64,000 nucleotides of DNA, from contig JAWQEG010000410.1 in assembly GCA_033782935.1 (NCBI GenBank), forward strand, positions 1 to 64,000, written 5' to 3'. The DNA comes from Petrolisthes cinctipes (lineage: Eukaryota > Arthropoda > Malacostraca > Decapoda > Porcellanidae). Position numbers and translations under genes: made by a program. Each line of letters starts with the position of its first letter. The first letter of the stretch is position 1. Positions 10,264 to 23,648 of this stretch are shown here, in pieces. Below the pieces are notes generated by a model, which was not told the DNA's origin, did not search any database, and was given only the letters and a program-made list of their open reading frames with translations.

Positions 10264-13200
10264 AAAATACAGGCCCAAAACATGCTAAAAAATTGATATT
10301 TTAGGTGCACAAAGTCAATATGTGTATGCATCTTCTGTACCCGTTTATATCTCAAATTCTGGCTCAAAACACCCAAAAATTCGATATTTTTGTGTGGCCA
10401 TAAGCGATCTGTACGTGTCTACTCCGTGTTAGAGTATTTTAAAAATACAGGTCCAAAATATGCTCAAAATCGATATATTAGGTGCCCAAAGTCGATATGT
10501 GCATGCATCTTCTGTACCCGTTTATATCTCAAATTCAGACTCAAAACACCCGAATATTCGATATTTCTGGGTCCCAGGAGCGATCTGTACATGCCTACGC
10601 AGTGCTAGAATATTTTCAAAATATAGGCCCAAAACATACTAAAAATCGATATTTTAGCTGCAAAAGTCGATATGTGCATGCATCTTCTGTACCCGTTTTT
10701 ATCCCAAATTCAGACTCAAAACACCCGAATATTCGATATTTTTGGGTCCCAAAAGCCATCTGTACATGCATACTCCGTGTTAGAGTATGTTCAAAATACA
10801 GGCCTAAAACGTGCTGTAAATCGATATTTTAGCTGCCCAAAGTCAATATGTGTATGCATCTTCTGTACCCGTCTATATCCCAAATTCAGGTTCAAAACAC
10901 TCGAGAATTCGATATTTTTGGGTCCCAGAAGCAATCTGTACATGCCTACTTCTTGCTAGAATGTTTTCAAGATACAGACCCAAAACATGCTCAAAATCGA
11001 TATTTTAGGTGCATAAAGTCGATATGTGCATGCATCTTCTGTACCCGTTTATATCTCAAATTCAGGCTCAAAACTCCGAAAATTAGATATTTTGTGTCCC
11101 AGAAGCGATCTGTACATGCATACTCCGTGTTAGAGTGTTTTTAAAATACAGGTCCAAAACATGCTGAAAATTGATATTTTAGTTGCACAAAGTCAATATG
11201 TGTATGCATTTTCTGTACCCGGTTATATCTCAAATACAGGCTCAAAACACCCAAAAATTCGATATTTTTGGGTCCCAGAAGCGATCTGTACATGCCTACT
11301 CAGTGCTAGAATGTTTTCAAAATAGAGGCTCAGAACATGCTAAAAATCGATATTTTGGGTGCCCAAAGTTGATATGTGCATGCATCTTCTGTACCCGTTT
11401 ATATCTCAAATTCAGGCTCAAAACACCCAAAAATTCCATATTTTTGTGTCCCAGAAGCGATCTGTACATGTCTACTCCTTGCTAGAATTTTTTCAAGTTA
11501 CAGACCCAAAACATGATCAAAATTGATATTTTAGGTGCAAAAAATCGATATGTGCATGCATCTTTTGTACCTGTTTATATCTCAAATTCAGGCTCAAAAA
11601 CACCGAAAATTCGATATTTTTGGGTCCCAAAAGTAATCTGCACATGCCTACTCAGTGATAGAATATTTTTAAAATACAGGCTTTAAACATGCTATAAATC
11701 GATATTTTAGGTGTCCAAAGTCGATATGTGCATGCATCTTCTGTACCCGTTTATATCCCAAATTCAGGCTCAAAACACTCAAAAAATCGATATTTTTGTG
11801 TCCCAGAAGCGATCTGTACATGCCTTCTCCGTGTTAGAGTATTTTCAAAATACAGGCCCAAAACATGATAAAAATGGATATTTTGGGTGCCCAAAGTCGA
11901 TATGTGCATGCAACTTCTGTACCCGTTTATATTTCAAATTCAGGCTCAAAACACCCGAAAATTCGATATTTTTGGGTTCCAGAAGCGATCTGTACATGCC
12001 TACTCCGTGTTAGAGAATGATTTAAAAATACAGGCCCAAAACATGCTAAAAATCGATATTTTAGGTGCCCGAAGTCGATATGTGCATGCATCTTCTGAAT
12101 CCGTTTATATCTCAAATTCAGGCTCAAAACACCCGAATATTCGATATTTTGGGGTCCCAGAAGCGATCTGTACATGCCTACTCCGTGTTAGAGTATTTTC
12201 AAAATTCAGGCCCAAAACATGCTGAATATCTATATTTCAGGTGCCCAAAGTCAATATGTGTATGCATCTTCTGTACCCGTGTATATCCCTAATTCAGGTT
12301 CAAAACACCAGAAAATTCGATATTTTTGGGTCCCAGAAGCGATCTGTACATGCCTACTCCTTGCTAGAATGTTTTCAATATACAGACCCAAAACATGCTC
12401 AAAATCGATATTTTAAGTGCAAAAAGTCGATATGTGCATGCATCTTCTGTACCCGTTTATATCTCAAATTCAGGCTCAAAACTCCGAAAATTCGATATTT
12501 TTGGGTACCTTAAGCAATCTGCACATGCCTACTCAGTGCTAGAATGTTTTAAAAAAACAGGCTTAAAACATGCTATAAATCGATATTTTAGGTGTCCAAA
12601 GTCGATATGTGCATGCATCTTCTGTACCCGTTTATATCTCAAATTCAGGCTCAAAACACCCGAAAATTCAATATTTTTGGGGCCCAGAATCGATCTGTAC
12701 GTGCATACTCCGTGTTACAGTGTTTTTGAAATACAGGCCCAAAACATGCTAAAAATCGATATTTTATGTACCCAAAGTCTATATGTGTATGCATCTTCTG
12801 TACCCGTGTATATCCCTAATTCAGGTTCAAAACACCAGAAAATTCGATATTTTTGGGTCCCAGAAGCGATCTGTACATGCCTACTCCTTGCTAGAATGTT
12901 TTCAAGATACAGACCCAAAACATGCTCAAAATCGATATTTTATGTGCAAAAAGTCGATATGTGCATGCATCTTCTTTACCCGTTTATATCTCAAATTCAG
13001 GCTCAAAACTCCGAAAATTCGATATTTTTGGGTACCTTAAGCAATCTGCACATGCCTACTCAGTGCTAGAATGTTTTAAAAAAACAGGCTTAAAACATGC
13101 TATAAATCGATATTTTAGGTGTCCAAAGTCGATATGTGCATGCATCTTCTGTACCCGTTTATATATCAAATTCAGGCTCAAAACACCCAAAAAATAGATA

Positions 13201-13297
13201 TTTATGTGTCCCAGAAGCGATCTGTACATGCCTACTCCGTGTTACAGTATTTTTCAAAATACAGGCCCAAAACATGCTCAAAATCGATATTTTAGGT
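10264..13297 (+). repeat. Higher-order repeat, copy 2 of the 3695-bp (21-monomer) pair
   Basis: Second copy of 6569-9602. The spacer between the copies, 9603-10263, completes the 21-monomer period, so this is a tandem pair with the second unit truncated. It breaks at about 13298, where GGTGTCCAAAG replaces GGTGCCCAAAG and the next monomer class differs. Confidence 0.9.
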
Positions 13298-14255
13298 GTC
13301 CAAAGTCGATATGTGCATGCATCTTCTGTACCCGTTCATATTTCAAATTCATACTCAGAACACCCGAAAATTCGATTTATTTGGGTCCCAGAAGCGATCT
13401 GTACATGCCTACTCAGTGCTAGAATATTTTCAAATTATACGCCCAAAACATACTAAAAATCGATATTTTGGGTGCCAAAGTCGATATGTGCATGCATCTT
13501 CTGTACCCGTTTATATCTCAAATTCAGGCTCAAAACTCCCAAATAATCGATATTTTTGTGTCCCAGAAGCGATCTGTACATGTCTACACCGTGTTTAAGT
13601 ATTTTCAATATACAAAACCCAAAACATGCTCAAAATCGATATTTTAAGTGCAAAAAGTCGATATGTGCATACATCTTCTGTACCCGTTTATATCTCAAAT
13701 TCAGGCTCAAAACACCCGAAAATTAAATATTTTTGGGTCCCAGAAGCGATCTGTACATGTCTACACCGTGTTTGAGTATTTTCAAATTACAGGCCCAAAA
13801 GATGCTCAAAATCGATATTTTAGGTGCCCAAATTCGATATGTGCATGCATCTTCTGTACCCGTTTATATCTCAAATTCAGGCTCAAAACACCCGAAAATT
13901 CAATGTTTTTGGGTCCCAGAAGCGATCTATACGTGCATACTCCGTGTTAGAGTGTTTTTAAAATACAGGCCCATAACTTGCTAAAAATCGATATTTTATA
14001 TGCCCAAAGTCAATATGTGTATGCATCTTCTGTACCCGTGTATATCCCTAATTCAGGTTCAAAACACCAGAAAATTCGATATTTTTGGTTCCCAGAAGCG
14101 ATCTGTACATGCCTACTCCTTGCTAGAATTTTTTCAAGATACAGACCCAAAACATGCTCAAAATTGATATTTTAAGTGCAAAAAGTCGATATGTGCATGC
14201 ATCTTCTGTACCCGTTTATATCTCAAATTCAGGCTCAAAACTCCGAAAATTCGAT
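13296..14255 (+). repeat. Higher-order repeat, copy 1 of the 1582-bp (9-monomer) pair
   Basis: Matches 14878-15837 at offset 1582, with a few substitutions. Diagnostic shared oddities are CCGTTCATATTT followed by CATACTCAGAA and GATTTATTTGGG, ATACAAAACCC, and AAAAGATGCTC in place of AAAACATGCTC. Confidence 0.85.
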
Positions 14256-14877
14256 ATTTTTGTGTCCCTTAAGCAATCTGCACATGTTTACTCAGTGATA
14301 GATAGTTTTTAAAATACAGGCTTAAAACATGCTATAAATTGATAATTTAGGTGTCCAAAGTCGAAATGTGCATGCTTCTTCTATACCCGTTTATATCTCA
14401 AATTCAGGCCCAAAACACCCAAAAAATCGATATTTTTGTGTCCCAGAAGCGATCTGTACATGCCTACTCCGTGTTAGAGTATTTTCAAAATACAGGCCCA
14501 AAATATGCTCAAAATCGATATTTTAGGTGCGCAAAGTCGATATGTGCAAGCATCTTCTGTAACCGGTTATATCCCAAATTCTGGCTTAAAACCCCCGAAG
14601 ATTCAATATTTTTGGGTCCCAGAAGCGATCTGTACATGCCTACTCAGTGCTAGAATATTTTCAAATTATACGCCCAAGACATACTAAAAATCGATATTTT
14701 GGGTGCCAAAGTCGATATGTGCATGCATCTTCGGTACCCGTTTATATCTCAAATTCAGGCTCAAAACACCCAAAAAATCGATATTTTTGTGTCCCAGAAG
14801 CAATCTGTACATGTCTACACCGTGTTAGAGTATTTTCAAAATACAGGCCCAAAACATGCTCAAAATCGATATTTTAG

Positions 14878-15837
14878 GTGCCCAAAGTTCATATGTGCAT
14901 GCATCTTCTGTACCCGTTCATATTTAAAATTCATACTCAGAAAACCCGAAAATTCGATTTATTTGGGTCCCAGAAGCGATCTGTACATGCCTACTCAGTG
15001 CTAGAATATTTTCAAATTATACGCCCAAAACATACTAAAAATCGATATTTTGGGTGCCAAAGTCGATATGTGCATGCATCTTCTGTATCCGTTTATATCT
15101 CAAATTCAGGCTCAAAACTCCCAAATAATCGATATTTTTGTGTCCCAGAAGCGATCTGTACATGTCTACACCGTGTTTAAGTATTTTCAATATACAAAAC
15201 CCAAAACATGCTCAAAATCGATATTTTAAGTGCAAAAAGTCGATATGTGCATACATCTTCTGTACCCGTTTATATCTCAAATTCAGGCTCAAAACACCCG
15301 AAAATTAAATATTTTTGGGTCCCAGAAGCGATCTGTACATGTCTACACCGTGTTTGAGTATTTTCAAATTACAGGCCCAAAAGATGCTCAAAATCGATAT
15401 TTTAGGTGCCCAAATTCGATATGTGCATGCATCTTCTGTACCCGTTTATATCTCAAATTCAGGCTCAAAACACCTGAAAATTCAATGTTTTTGGGTCCCA
15501 GAAGCGATCTGTACGTGCATACTCCGTGTTAGAGTGTTTTTAAAATACAGGCCCATAACTTGCTAAAAATCGATATTTTATATGCCCAAAGTCAATATGT
15601 GTATGCATCTTCTGTACCCGTGTATATCCCTAATTCAGGTTCAAAACACCAGAAAATTCGATATTTTTGGTTCCCAGAAGCGATCTGTACATGCCTACTC
15701 CTTGCTAGAATGTTTTCAAGATACAGACCCAAAACATGCTCAAAATCGATATTTTAAGTGCAAAAAGTCGATATGTGCATGCATCTTCTGTACCCGTTTA
15801 TATCTCAAATTCAGGCTCAAAACTCCGAAAATTCGAT
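14878..15837 (+). repeat. Higher-order repeat, copy 2 of the 1582-bp (9-monomer) pair
   Basis: Second copy of 13296-14255, sharing the rare AAAAGATGCTC and ATAACTTGCTA variants. The left edge is less certain because neighbouring monomers of the same class are similar. Confidence 0.85.
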
Positions 15838-16480
15838 ATTTTTGGGTCCCTTAAGCAATATGCACATGCCTACTCAGTGCTAGAATGTTTTTAAAATACA
15901 GGCTTACAACATGCTATAAATCGATATTTTAGGTTTCCAAAGTCGATATGTGCATGCATCTTCTGTACCCGTTGATATCTCAAATTCAGGCTCAAAACAT
16001 CCGAAAATTCGATATTTTTGGGTCCCAGAAGCGATCTGTACATGCCTACTCCGTGTTAAAGTATTTTCAACTTACAGGCACAAAACATGGTGAAAATCTC
16101 TATTTTAGGTGCCCAAAGTCAATATGTGTATGCATCTTCTGTACCCGTCTATATCCCAAATTCAGGTTCAAAACACCAGAAAATTCGGTATTTTTTGGTC
16201 CCAGAAGCGATCTGTACATGCCTACTTCTTGCTAGAATGTTTTCAAGATACAGACCCAAAACATGCTCAAAATCGATATTTTAGGTGCAAAAAGTCGATA
16301 TGTGCATGCATCCTCTGTACACGGTTATATCCCAAATTCTTGCTCAAATCCCCCGAAAATTCGATATTTTTGGGTCCCAGAAGCGATCTGTACATGCCTA
16401 CTCAGTGCTAGAATATTTTCAAATTATACGTCCAAAACATACTAAAAATCGATATTTTGGGTGCCAAAGTCGATATGTGC
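15490..16480 (+). repeat. Higher-order repeat, copy 1 of the 1231-bp (7-monomer) pair
   Basis: Matches 16721-17711 at offset 1231. Shared diagnostics are ATAACTTGCTA, GTTGATATCTC, GGCACAAAACATG and CTCTGTACACGGTTATA. It overlaps the 9-monomer repeat, so this stretch took part in two different amplification events. Confidence 0.87.
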
Positions 16481-16720
16481 ATGCATCTTCTGTACCCGTT
16501 TATATCTCAAATTCAGGCTCAAAACTCCCAAATAATCGATATTTTTGTGTCCCAGAAGCGATCTGTACATGTCTACACCGTGTTTAAGTATTTTCAATAT
16601 ACAAAACCCAAAACATGCTCAAAATCGATATTTTAAGTGCAAAAAGTCGATATGTGCATACATCTTCTGTACCCGTTTATATCTCAAATTCAGGCTCAAA
16701 ACTCCCGAAAATTAAATATT

Positions 16721-17711
16721 TTTGGGTCCCAGAAGCGATCTGTACGTGCATACTCCGTGTTAGAGTGTTTTTAAAATACAGGCCCATAACTTGCTAAAAA
16801 TCGATATTTTATATGCCCAAAGTCAATATGTGTATGCATCTTCTGTACCCGTGTATATCCCTAATTCAGGTTCAAAACACCAGAAAATTCGATATTTTTG
16901 GTTCCCAGAAGCGATCTGTACATGCCTACTCCTTGCTAGAATGTTTTCAAGATACAGACCCAAAACATGCTCAAAATCGATATTTTAAGTGCAAAAAGTT
17001 GATATGTGCATGCATCTTCTGTACCCGTTTATATCCCAAATTCAGGCTCAAAACTCCGAAAATTCAATATTTTTGGGTTCCTTAAGCAATATGCACATGC
17101 CTACTCAGTGCTAGAATGTTTTTAAAATACAGGCTTACAACATGCTATAAATCGATATTTTAGGTGTCCAAAGTCGATATGTGCATGCATCTTCTGTACC
17201 CGTTGATATCTCAAATTCAGGCTCAAAAATTTCGAAAATTCGATATTTTTGGGTCCCAGAAGCGATCTGTACATGCCTACTCCGTGTTAAAGTATTTTCA
17301 ACTTACAGGCACAAAACATGTTGAAAATCTATATTTTAGGTGCCCAAAGTCAATATGTGTATGCATCTTCTGTACCCGTCTATATCCCAAATTCAGGTTC
17401 AAAACACCAGAAAATTCGGTATTTTTTGGTCCCAGAAGCGATCTGTATATGCCTACTTCTTGCTAGAATGTTTTCAAGATACAGACCCAAAACATGCTCA
17501 AAATCGATATTTTAGGTGCAAAAAGTCGATATGTGCATGCATCCTCTGTACACGGTTATATCCCAAATTCTGGCTCAAATCCCCCGAAAATTCGATATTT
17601 TTGGGTCCCAGAAGCGATCTGTACATGCCTACTCAGTGCTAGAATATTTTCAAATTATACGTCCAAAACATACTAAGAATCGATATTTTGGGTGCCAAAG
17701 TCGATATGTGC
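16721..17711 (+). repeat. Higher-order repeat, copy 2 of the 1231-bp (7-monomer) pair
   Basis: Second copy of 15490-16480, with scattered substitutions such as AAATTTCG for AACATCCG near 17228. It ends where the next monomer switches to the CCGGTTATATCCC class. Confidence 0.87.
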
Positions 17712-20700
17712 ATGCATTTTCTGTACCCGGTTATATCCCAAATTCTGGCTCAAAACCCCCGAAAACTCGATATTTTTGGGTCCCAGAAGCGATCTGTACA
17801 TGCCTACTCAGTGCTAGAATATTTTCAAATTATAGGCCCAAAACATACAAAAAAATCGATATTTTGGGTGCCAAAGTCGATATGTGCATGCATCTTCTGT
17901 GCCCGTTTATATCTCAAATTCAGGCTCAAAACACCCAAAAAATCGATATTTTTGTGTCCCCGAAGCGATCTGTACATGTCTACACCGTGTTAGAGTATTT
18001 TCAAAATACAGGCCCAAAACATGCTCAAAATCGATATTTTAGGTGCCCAAAGTCGATATGTGCATGCATCTTCTGTACCCGTTCATATCTCATATTCAGG
18101 CTCAGAACACCCGAAAATTCGATTTATTTGGGTCCCAGAAGCGATCTGTACGTGTCTACTCAGTGTTAGAGTATTTTAAAGATACAGGCCCAAAACATGC
18201 TCAAAATCGATATTTTGGGTGCCCAAAGTCGATATGTGCATGCATCTTCTATACCCGTTTATATCTCAAATTCAAACTCAAAACACCCGAATATTCGATA
18301 TTTTTGGGTCCCAAAAGCAATGTGTACATGCATACTCAGTTTTAGAGTATTCTATAAATACAGGCCCAAAACATGCTCAAAATCGATATTTTAGGTACCC
18401 AAAGTCGATATGTGCATGCATCTTCTGTATCCGTCTATATCCCAAATTCAGGTTCAAAACACCCGAAAATTCGATATTTTGGGGTCGCAGAAGCGATCTG
18501 TACATGCCTACTTCTTGCTAGAATATTTTCAAGATACAGACCAAAAACATGCTCAAAATCGATATTTTAGGTGCAAAAAGTCGATATGTGCATGCATCTT
18601 CTGTACCCGTTTATATCTCAAATTCAGGCTCAAAACACCCGAAAATTCCATATTTTTGGGTCCCATAAGCGATCTGTACATGCATACTCAGTGCTATAAT
18701 GTTTTCAAATTATAGGTTCAAAACATGCTAAAAATCGATATTTTAGGTGTCCAAAGTCGATATGTGCATGCATCTACTGTACCCGTTTATATCTCAAATT
18801 CAGGCTCAAAACACCCGAAAATTCGATATTTTTGGGTCCCAAAAGCGATCTGTACATGTCTACTCCGTGTTAGAGTATTTTCAAATTATAGGCCCAAAAC
18901 ATACTAAAAATCGATATTTTGGGTGCCAAAGTCGATATGTGCATGCATCTTCTGTGCACGTTTATATCTCAAATTCAGGCTCAAAACACCCAAAAAATCG
19001 ATATTTTTGTGTCCCCGAAGCGATCTGTACAAGTCTACACCGTGTTAGAGTATTTTCAAAATACAGGCCCAAAACATGCTCAAAATCGATATTTTAGGTG
19101 CCCAAAGTCGATATGTGCATGCATCTTCTGTACCCGTTTATATCTCAAATTCAAACTCAAAACACCCGAATATTCGATATTTTTGGGCCCCAAAAGCAAT
19201 GCGTACATGCATACTCCGTGTTAGAATGTTTTCAAGATACAGACCCAAAACATGCTCAAAATCAATATTTTTGGTGCAAAAAGTCGAAATGTGCATGCAT
19301 CTTCTGTTCCCGTTTATATCTCAAATTCAGGCTCAAAACACCCAAAAATTTGATATTTTTAGGTCCCCGAAGCGATCTGTACATGCCTACTCGTGTTAAA
19401 GTATTTTCAATATACAGGCACAAAACATGGTGAAAATCTATATTTTAGGTGCCCAAAGTCAATATGTGTATGCATCTTCTGTACCCGTGTATATCCCAAA
19501 TTCAGGTTCAAAACACCAGAAAATTCGGTATTTTTTGGTCCCAGAAGCGATCTGTACATGCCTACTTCTTGCTAGAATGTTTTCAAGATACAGACCCAAA
19601 ACATGCTCAAAATCGATATTTTAGGTGCAAAAAGTCGATATGTGCATGCATCCTCTGTACACGGTTATATCCCAAATTCAAGCTCAAATCCCCCGAAAAT
19701 TCGATATTTTTGGGTCCCAGAAGCGATCTGTACATGCCTACTCAGTGCTAGAATATTTTCAAATTATACGTCCAAAACATACTAAAAATCGATATTTTGG
19801 GTGCCAAAGTCGATATGTGCATGCATTTTCTGTACCCGGTTATATCCCAAATTCTGGCTCAAAACCCCCGAAAACTCGATATTTTTGGGTCCCAGAAGCG
19901 ATCTGTACATGCCTACTCAGTGCTAGAATATTTTCAAATTATAGGCCCAAAACATCCTAAAAATCGATATTTTGGGTGCCAAAGTCGATATGTGCATGTA
20001 TCTTCTGTGCCCGTTTATATCTCAAATTCAGGCTCAAAACACCCAAAAAATCGATATTTTTGTGTCCCCGAAGCGATCTGTACATGTCTACACCGTGTTA
20101 GAGTATTTTCAAAATACAGGCCCAAAACATGCTAAAAATCGATATTTTAGGTGCCCAAAGTCGATATGTGCATGAATCTTCTGTACCCGTTCATATCTCA
20201 AATTCAGGCTCAGAATACCCGAAAATTCGATTTATTTGGGTCCCAGAAGCGATCTGTACGTGTCTACTGAGTGTTAGAGTATTTTAAAGATATAGGCCCA
20301 AAACATGCTCAAAATCGATATTTTGGGTGCCCAAAGTCGATATGTGCATGCATCTTCTGTACCCGTTTATATCTCAAATTCAGGCTCAAAACACGCGAAA
20401 ATTCGATATTTTTGGGTTCCAAAAGCGATCTGTACATGTCTACTCCGTGTTAGAGCATTTTTAAAATACAGGCCCAAAACATGCTAAAAATTGATATTTT
20501 AGGTGCACCAAAGTCGATATGTGCATGCATCTTCTGTACTCGTTTATATCTCAAATTCAGGTCCAAAACACCCGAAAATTCGATATTTTTGGGTCCCAGA
20601 AGCGATCTGTACGTGCCTACTCCTTGCTAGAATTTTTTCAAGATACAGACCCAAAACATGCTCAAAATCGATATTTTAGGTGCAAAAAATCGATATGTGC

Positions 20701-22419
20701 ATGCATCTTCTGTACCCGTTTATATCTCAAATTCAGGCTCAAAACACCAGAAAATTCGATATTTTTGGGTCCCTTAAGCGATCTGTACATGCATACTCAG
20801 TGCTATAATTTTTTCAAAATATAGGTTCAAAACATGCTAAAAATCGATATTTTAGTTGCCCAAAGTCGATATGTGCATGCATCTTCTGTATCCGTCTATA
20901 TCCCAAATTCAGGTTCAAAACACCCGAAAATTCGATATTTTTGGGTCCCAGAAGCGATCTGTACATGCCTTCTCCTTGCTAGAATTTTTTCAAGATACAG
21001 ACCCAAAACATGCTCAAAATCGATATTTTAGGTGCAAAAAGTCGATATGTGCATGCATCTCCTGTATCCGTCTATATCCCAAATTCAGGTTCAAAACACC
21101 CGAAAATTCGATATTTTTGGGTCCCAGAAGCGATCTGTACATGCCTTCTCCTTGCTAGAATTTTTTCAAGATACAGACCCAAAACATGCTCAAAATCGAT
21201 ATTTTAGGTGCAAAAAGTCGATATGTGCATGCATCTTCTGTACCCGATTATATCTCAAATTCAGGCTCAAAACACCCGAAAATTCGATATTTTTGGGTCC
21301 CAAAAGCGATCTGTACATGTCTACTCCGTGTTAGAGTATTTTTAAAATACAGGCCCAAAACATGCTAAAAATCGATATTTTGGGTGCCCAAAGTCGATAT
21401 GTGCATGCATCTTCTGTACCCGTTTATATCTCAAATTCAGGCTCAAAACACTCAAATAATCGATATTTTTGTGTCCCAGAAGCGATCTGTACATGTCTAC
21501 ACCGTGTTTGAGTATTTTCAAAATACAGGCCCAAAACATGCTCAAAATCGATATTTTAGGTGCCCAAAGTCGATATGTGCATGCATCTTCTGTATCCGTC
21601 TATATCCCAAATTCAGGTTCAAAACACCCGAAAATTCGATATTTTTGGGTCCCAGAAGCGATCTGTACATGCCTACTCCTTGCTAGAATTTTTTCAAGAT
21701 ACAGACCAAAAACATGCTCAAAATCGATATTTTAGGTGCAAAAAGTCGATATGTGCATGCATCTTCTGTACCCTTTTATATCTCAAATTCAGGCTCAAAA
21801 CACCCGAAAATTCCATATTTTTGGGTCCCATAAGCGATCTGTACATGCATACTCAGTGCTATAATGTTTTCAAATTATAGGTTCAAAACATGCTAAAAAT
21901 CGATATTTTAGGTGTCCAAAGTCGATATGTGCATGCATCTACTGTACCCGTTTATATCTCAAATTCAGGCTCAAAACACCCGAAAATTCGATATTTTTGG
22001 GTCCCAAAAGCGATCTGTACATGTCTACTCCGTGTTAGAGTATTTTTAAAATACAGGCCCAAAACATGCTAAAAATCGATATTTTGGGTGCCAAAGTCGA
22101 TATGTGCATGCATCTTCTGTACCCGTTTATATCTCAAATTCAGGCTCAAAACACCCAACAAATCAATATTTTTGTGTCCCAGAAGCGATCTGTATGTGCC
22201 TACTCCGAGTTAGAGTATTTTCAAAATGCAGGCCCAAAACATGCTCAAAATCGATATTTTAGGTGCCCAAAGTCGATATGTGCATGCATCTTCCGTATCC
22301 GTTTATATTTCAAATTCAGGCTCAAAACAACCGAAAATTCGATATTTTTGGGTCCCAGAAGCGATCTGTACATGCCTACTCCGTGTTAAAGTATTTTCAA
22401 AATACAGGCCCAAAACATG
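17712..22419 (+). repeat. Satellite mosaic region with dispersed paired segments
   Basis: Monomers of several classes that match distant segments in patches. Examples are 18725-18900 with 21890-22065 (offset 3165, 18 monomers) and 18919-19200 with 22962-23243 (offset 4043, 23 monomers). Around 20834-21207 two adjacent monomers of the CTCCTTGCTAGAATTTTTTC class are nearly identical to each other, a rare local case of simple 176-bp duplication rather than higher-order amplification. Confidence 0.8.
19225..20560 (+). repeat. Higher-order repeat, copy 1 of the 5448-bp-offset (31-monomer) pair
   Basis: Matches 24673-26008. Shared private marks are a 1-bp deletion giving CCTACTCGTGTTAAAG, GTCGAAATGTGC, CACGCGAAAATTCG and GGTGCACCAAAGTCG. 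These rare variants in the same order make common descent clear. Confidence 0.87.
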
Positions 22420-22422
22420 CTA
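22247..22422 (+). repeat. Representative monomer, showing the two 88-bp halves
   Basis: A 176-bp unit measured from AAAATCGAT to the next equivalent point. Halves 22247-22334 and 22335-22422 align without gaps, with 62 of 88 bases identical by hand count. In 22-base rows the matches are 18, 15, 12 and 17. The best-conserved pairs are AAAATCGATATTTTAGG against AAATTCGATATTTTTGG and AATTCAGGCTCAAAACA against AATACAGGCCCAAAACA. The monomer is therefore an old dimer whose halves diverged before the array expanded, since every monomer in the window keeps the same two different halves. Confidence 0.85.
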
Positions 22423-23648
22423 AAAATCTATATTTTAGGTGCCCAAAGTCAATATGTGTATGCATCTTCTGTACCCGTCTATATCCCAAATTCAGGTTCA
22501 AAACACCAGAAAATTCGGTATTTTTGGGTCCCAGAAGCGATCTGTACATGCCTACTCCTTGCTAGAATGTTTTCAATATACAGACCCAAAACATGCTCAA
22601 AATCGATATTTAAGGTGCAAAAAGTCGATATGTGCATGCATCCTCGGTACCCGGTTATATCCCAAATTCTGGCTCAAAACCCCCGAAAATTCGATATTTT
22701 TGGGTCCCAGAAGCGATCTGTACATGCCTACTCAGTGCTAGAATATTTTCAAATAATACGCCCAAAACATACTAAAAATCGATATTTTGGGTGCCAAAGT
22801 CGTTAGGTTCATGTATCTTCTGTATCCGTTTATATCTCAAATTCAGGCTCAAAACACCCAAAAAACCGATATTTTTGTGTCCCAGAAGCGACCTGTACAT
22901 GTCTACACCGTGTTAGAGTATCTTCAAATTATAGGCACAAAACATACTAAAAATCGATATTTTGGGTGCCAAAGTCGATATGTGCATGCATCTTCTGTGC
23001 ACGTTTATATCTCAAATTCAGGCTCAAAACACCCAAAAAATCGATATTTTTGTGTCCCCGAAGCGATCTGTACAAGTCTACACCGTGTTAGAGTATTTTC
23101 AAAATACAGGCCCAAAACATGCTCAAAATCGATATTTTAGGTGCCCAAAGTCGATATGTGCATGCATCTTCTGTACCCGTTTATATCTCAAATTCAAACT
23201 CAAAACACCCGAATATTCGATATTTTTGGGTCCCAAAAGCAATGTGTACATGCATACTCCGTGTTAGAGTATTCTATAAATACAGGCCCAAAACATGCTC
23301 AAAATCGATATTTTAGGTTCCCAAAGTCGATATGTGCATGCATCTTCTGTACCCGTTCATATCTCAAATTCAGGCTCAAAACACTCGAAAATTCGATATT
23401 TTTGGGTCCCAGAAGCAATCTGTACATGCCTACTTCTTGCTAGAATGTTTTCAAGATACAGACCCAAAACATGCTCAAAATCGATATTTTTGGTGCAAAA
23501 AGTCGAAATGTGCATGCATCTTCTGTTCCCGTTTATATATCAAATTCAGGCTCAAAACACCCAAAAATTTGATATTTTTAGGTCCCCGAAGCGATCTGTA
23601 CATGCCTACTCGTGTTAAAGTATTTTCAAAATACAGGCACAAAACATG
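22420..23648 (+). repeat. Higher-order repeat, unit 1 of the 1229-bp (7-monomer) tandem
   Basis: Matches 23649-24877 base for base at offset 1229, with few substitutions. Shared marks are CATCCTCGGTACCCGG, AAAAAACCGATATTT, GTCTACACCGTGTTAGAG and ATTCTATAAATACAGG. Confidence 0.88.

Noticed and set aside
12395..13069. 224-codon open frame, the longest in the window, with a repeating peptide pattern
   Set aside because: It runs through nearly four satellite monomers in rotating frames (176 is 2 modulo 3). The same phrases appear in other frames throughout the array, with stops at TAG/TAA in GCTAGAA or GTTAGAG. There is no conserved start, no single frame and no domain, so it is a satellite artefact.
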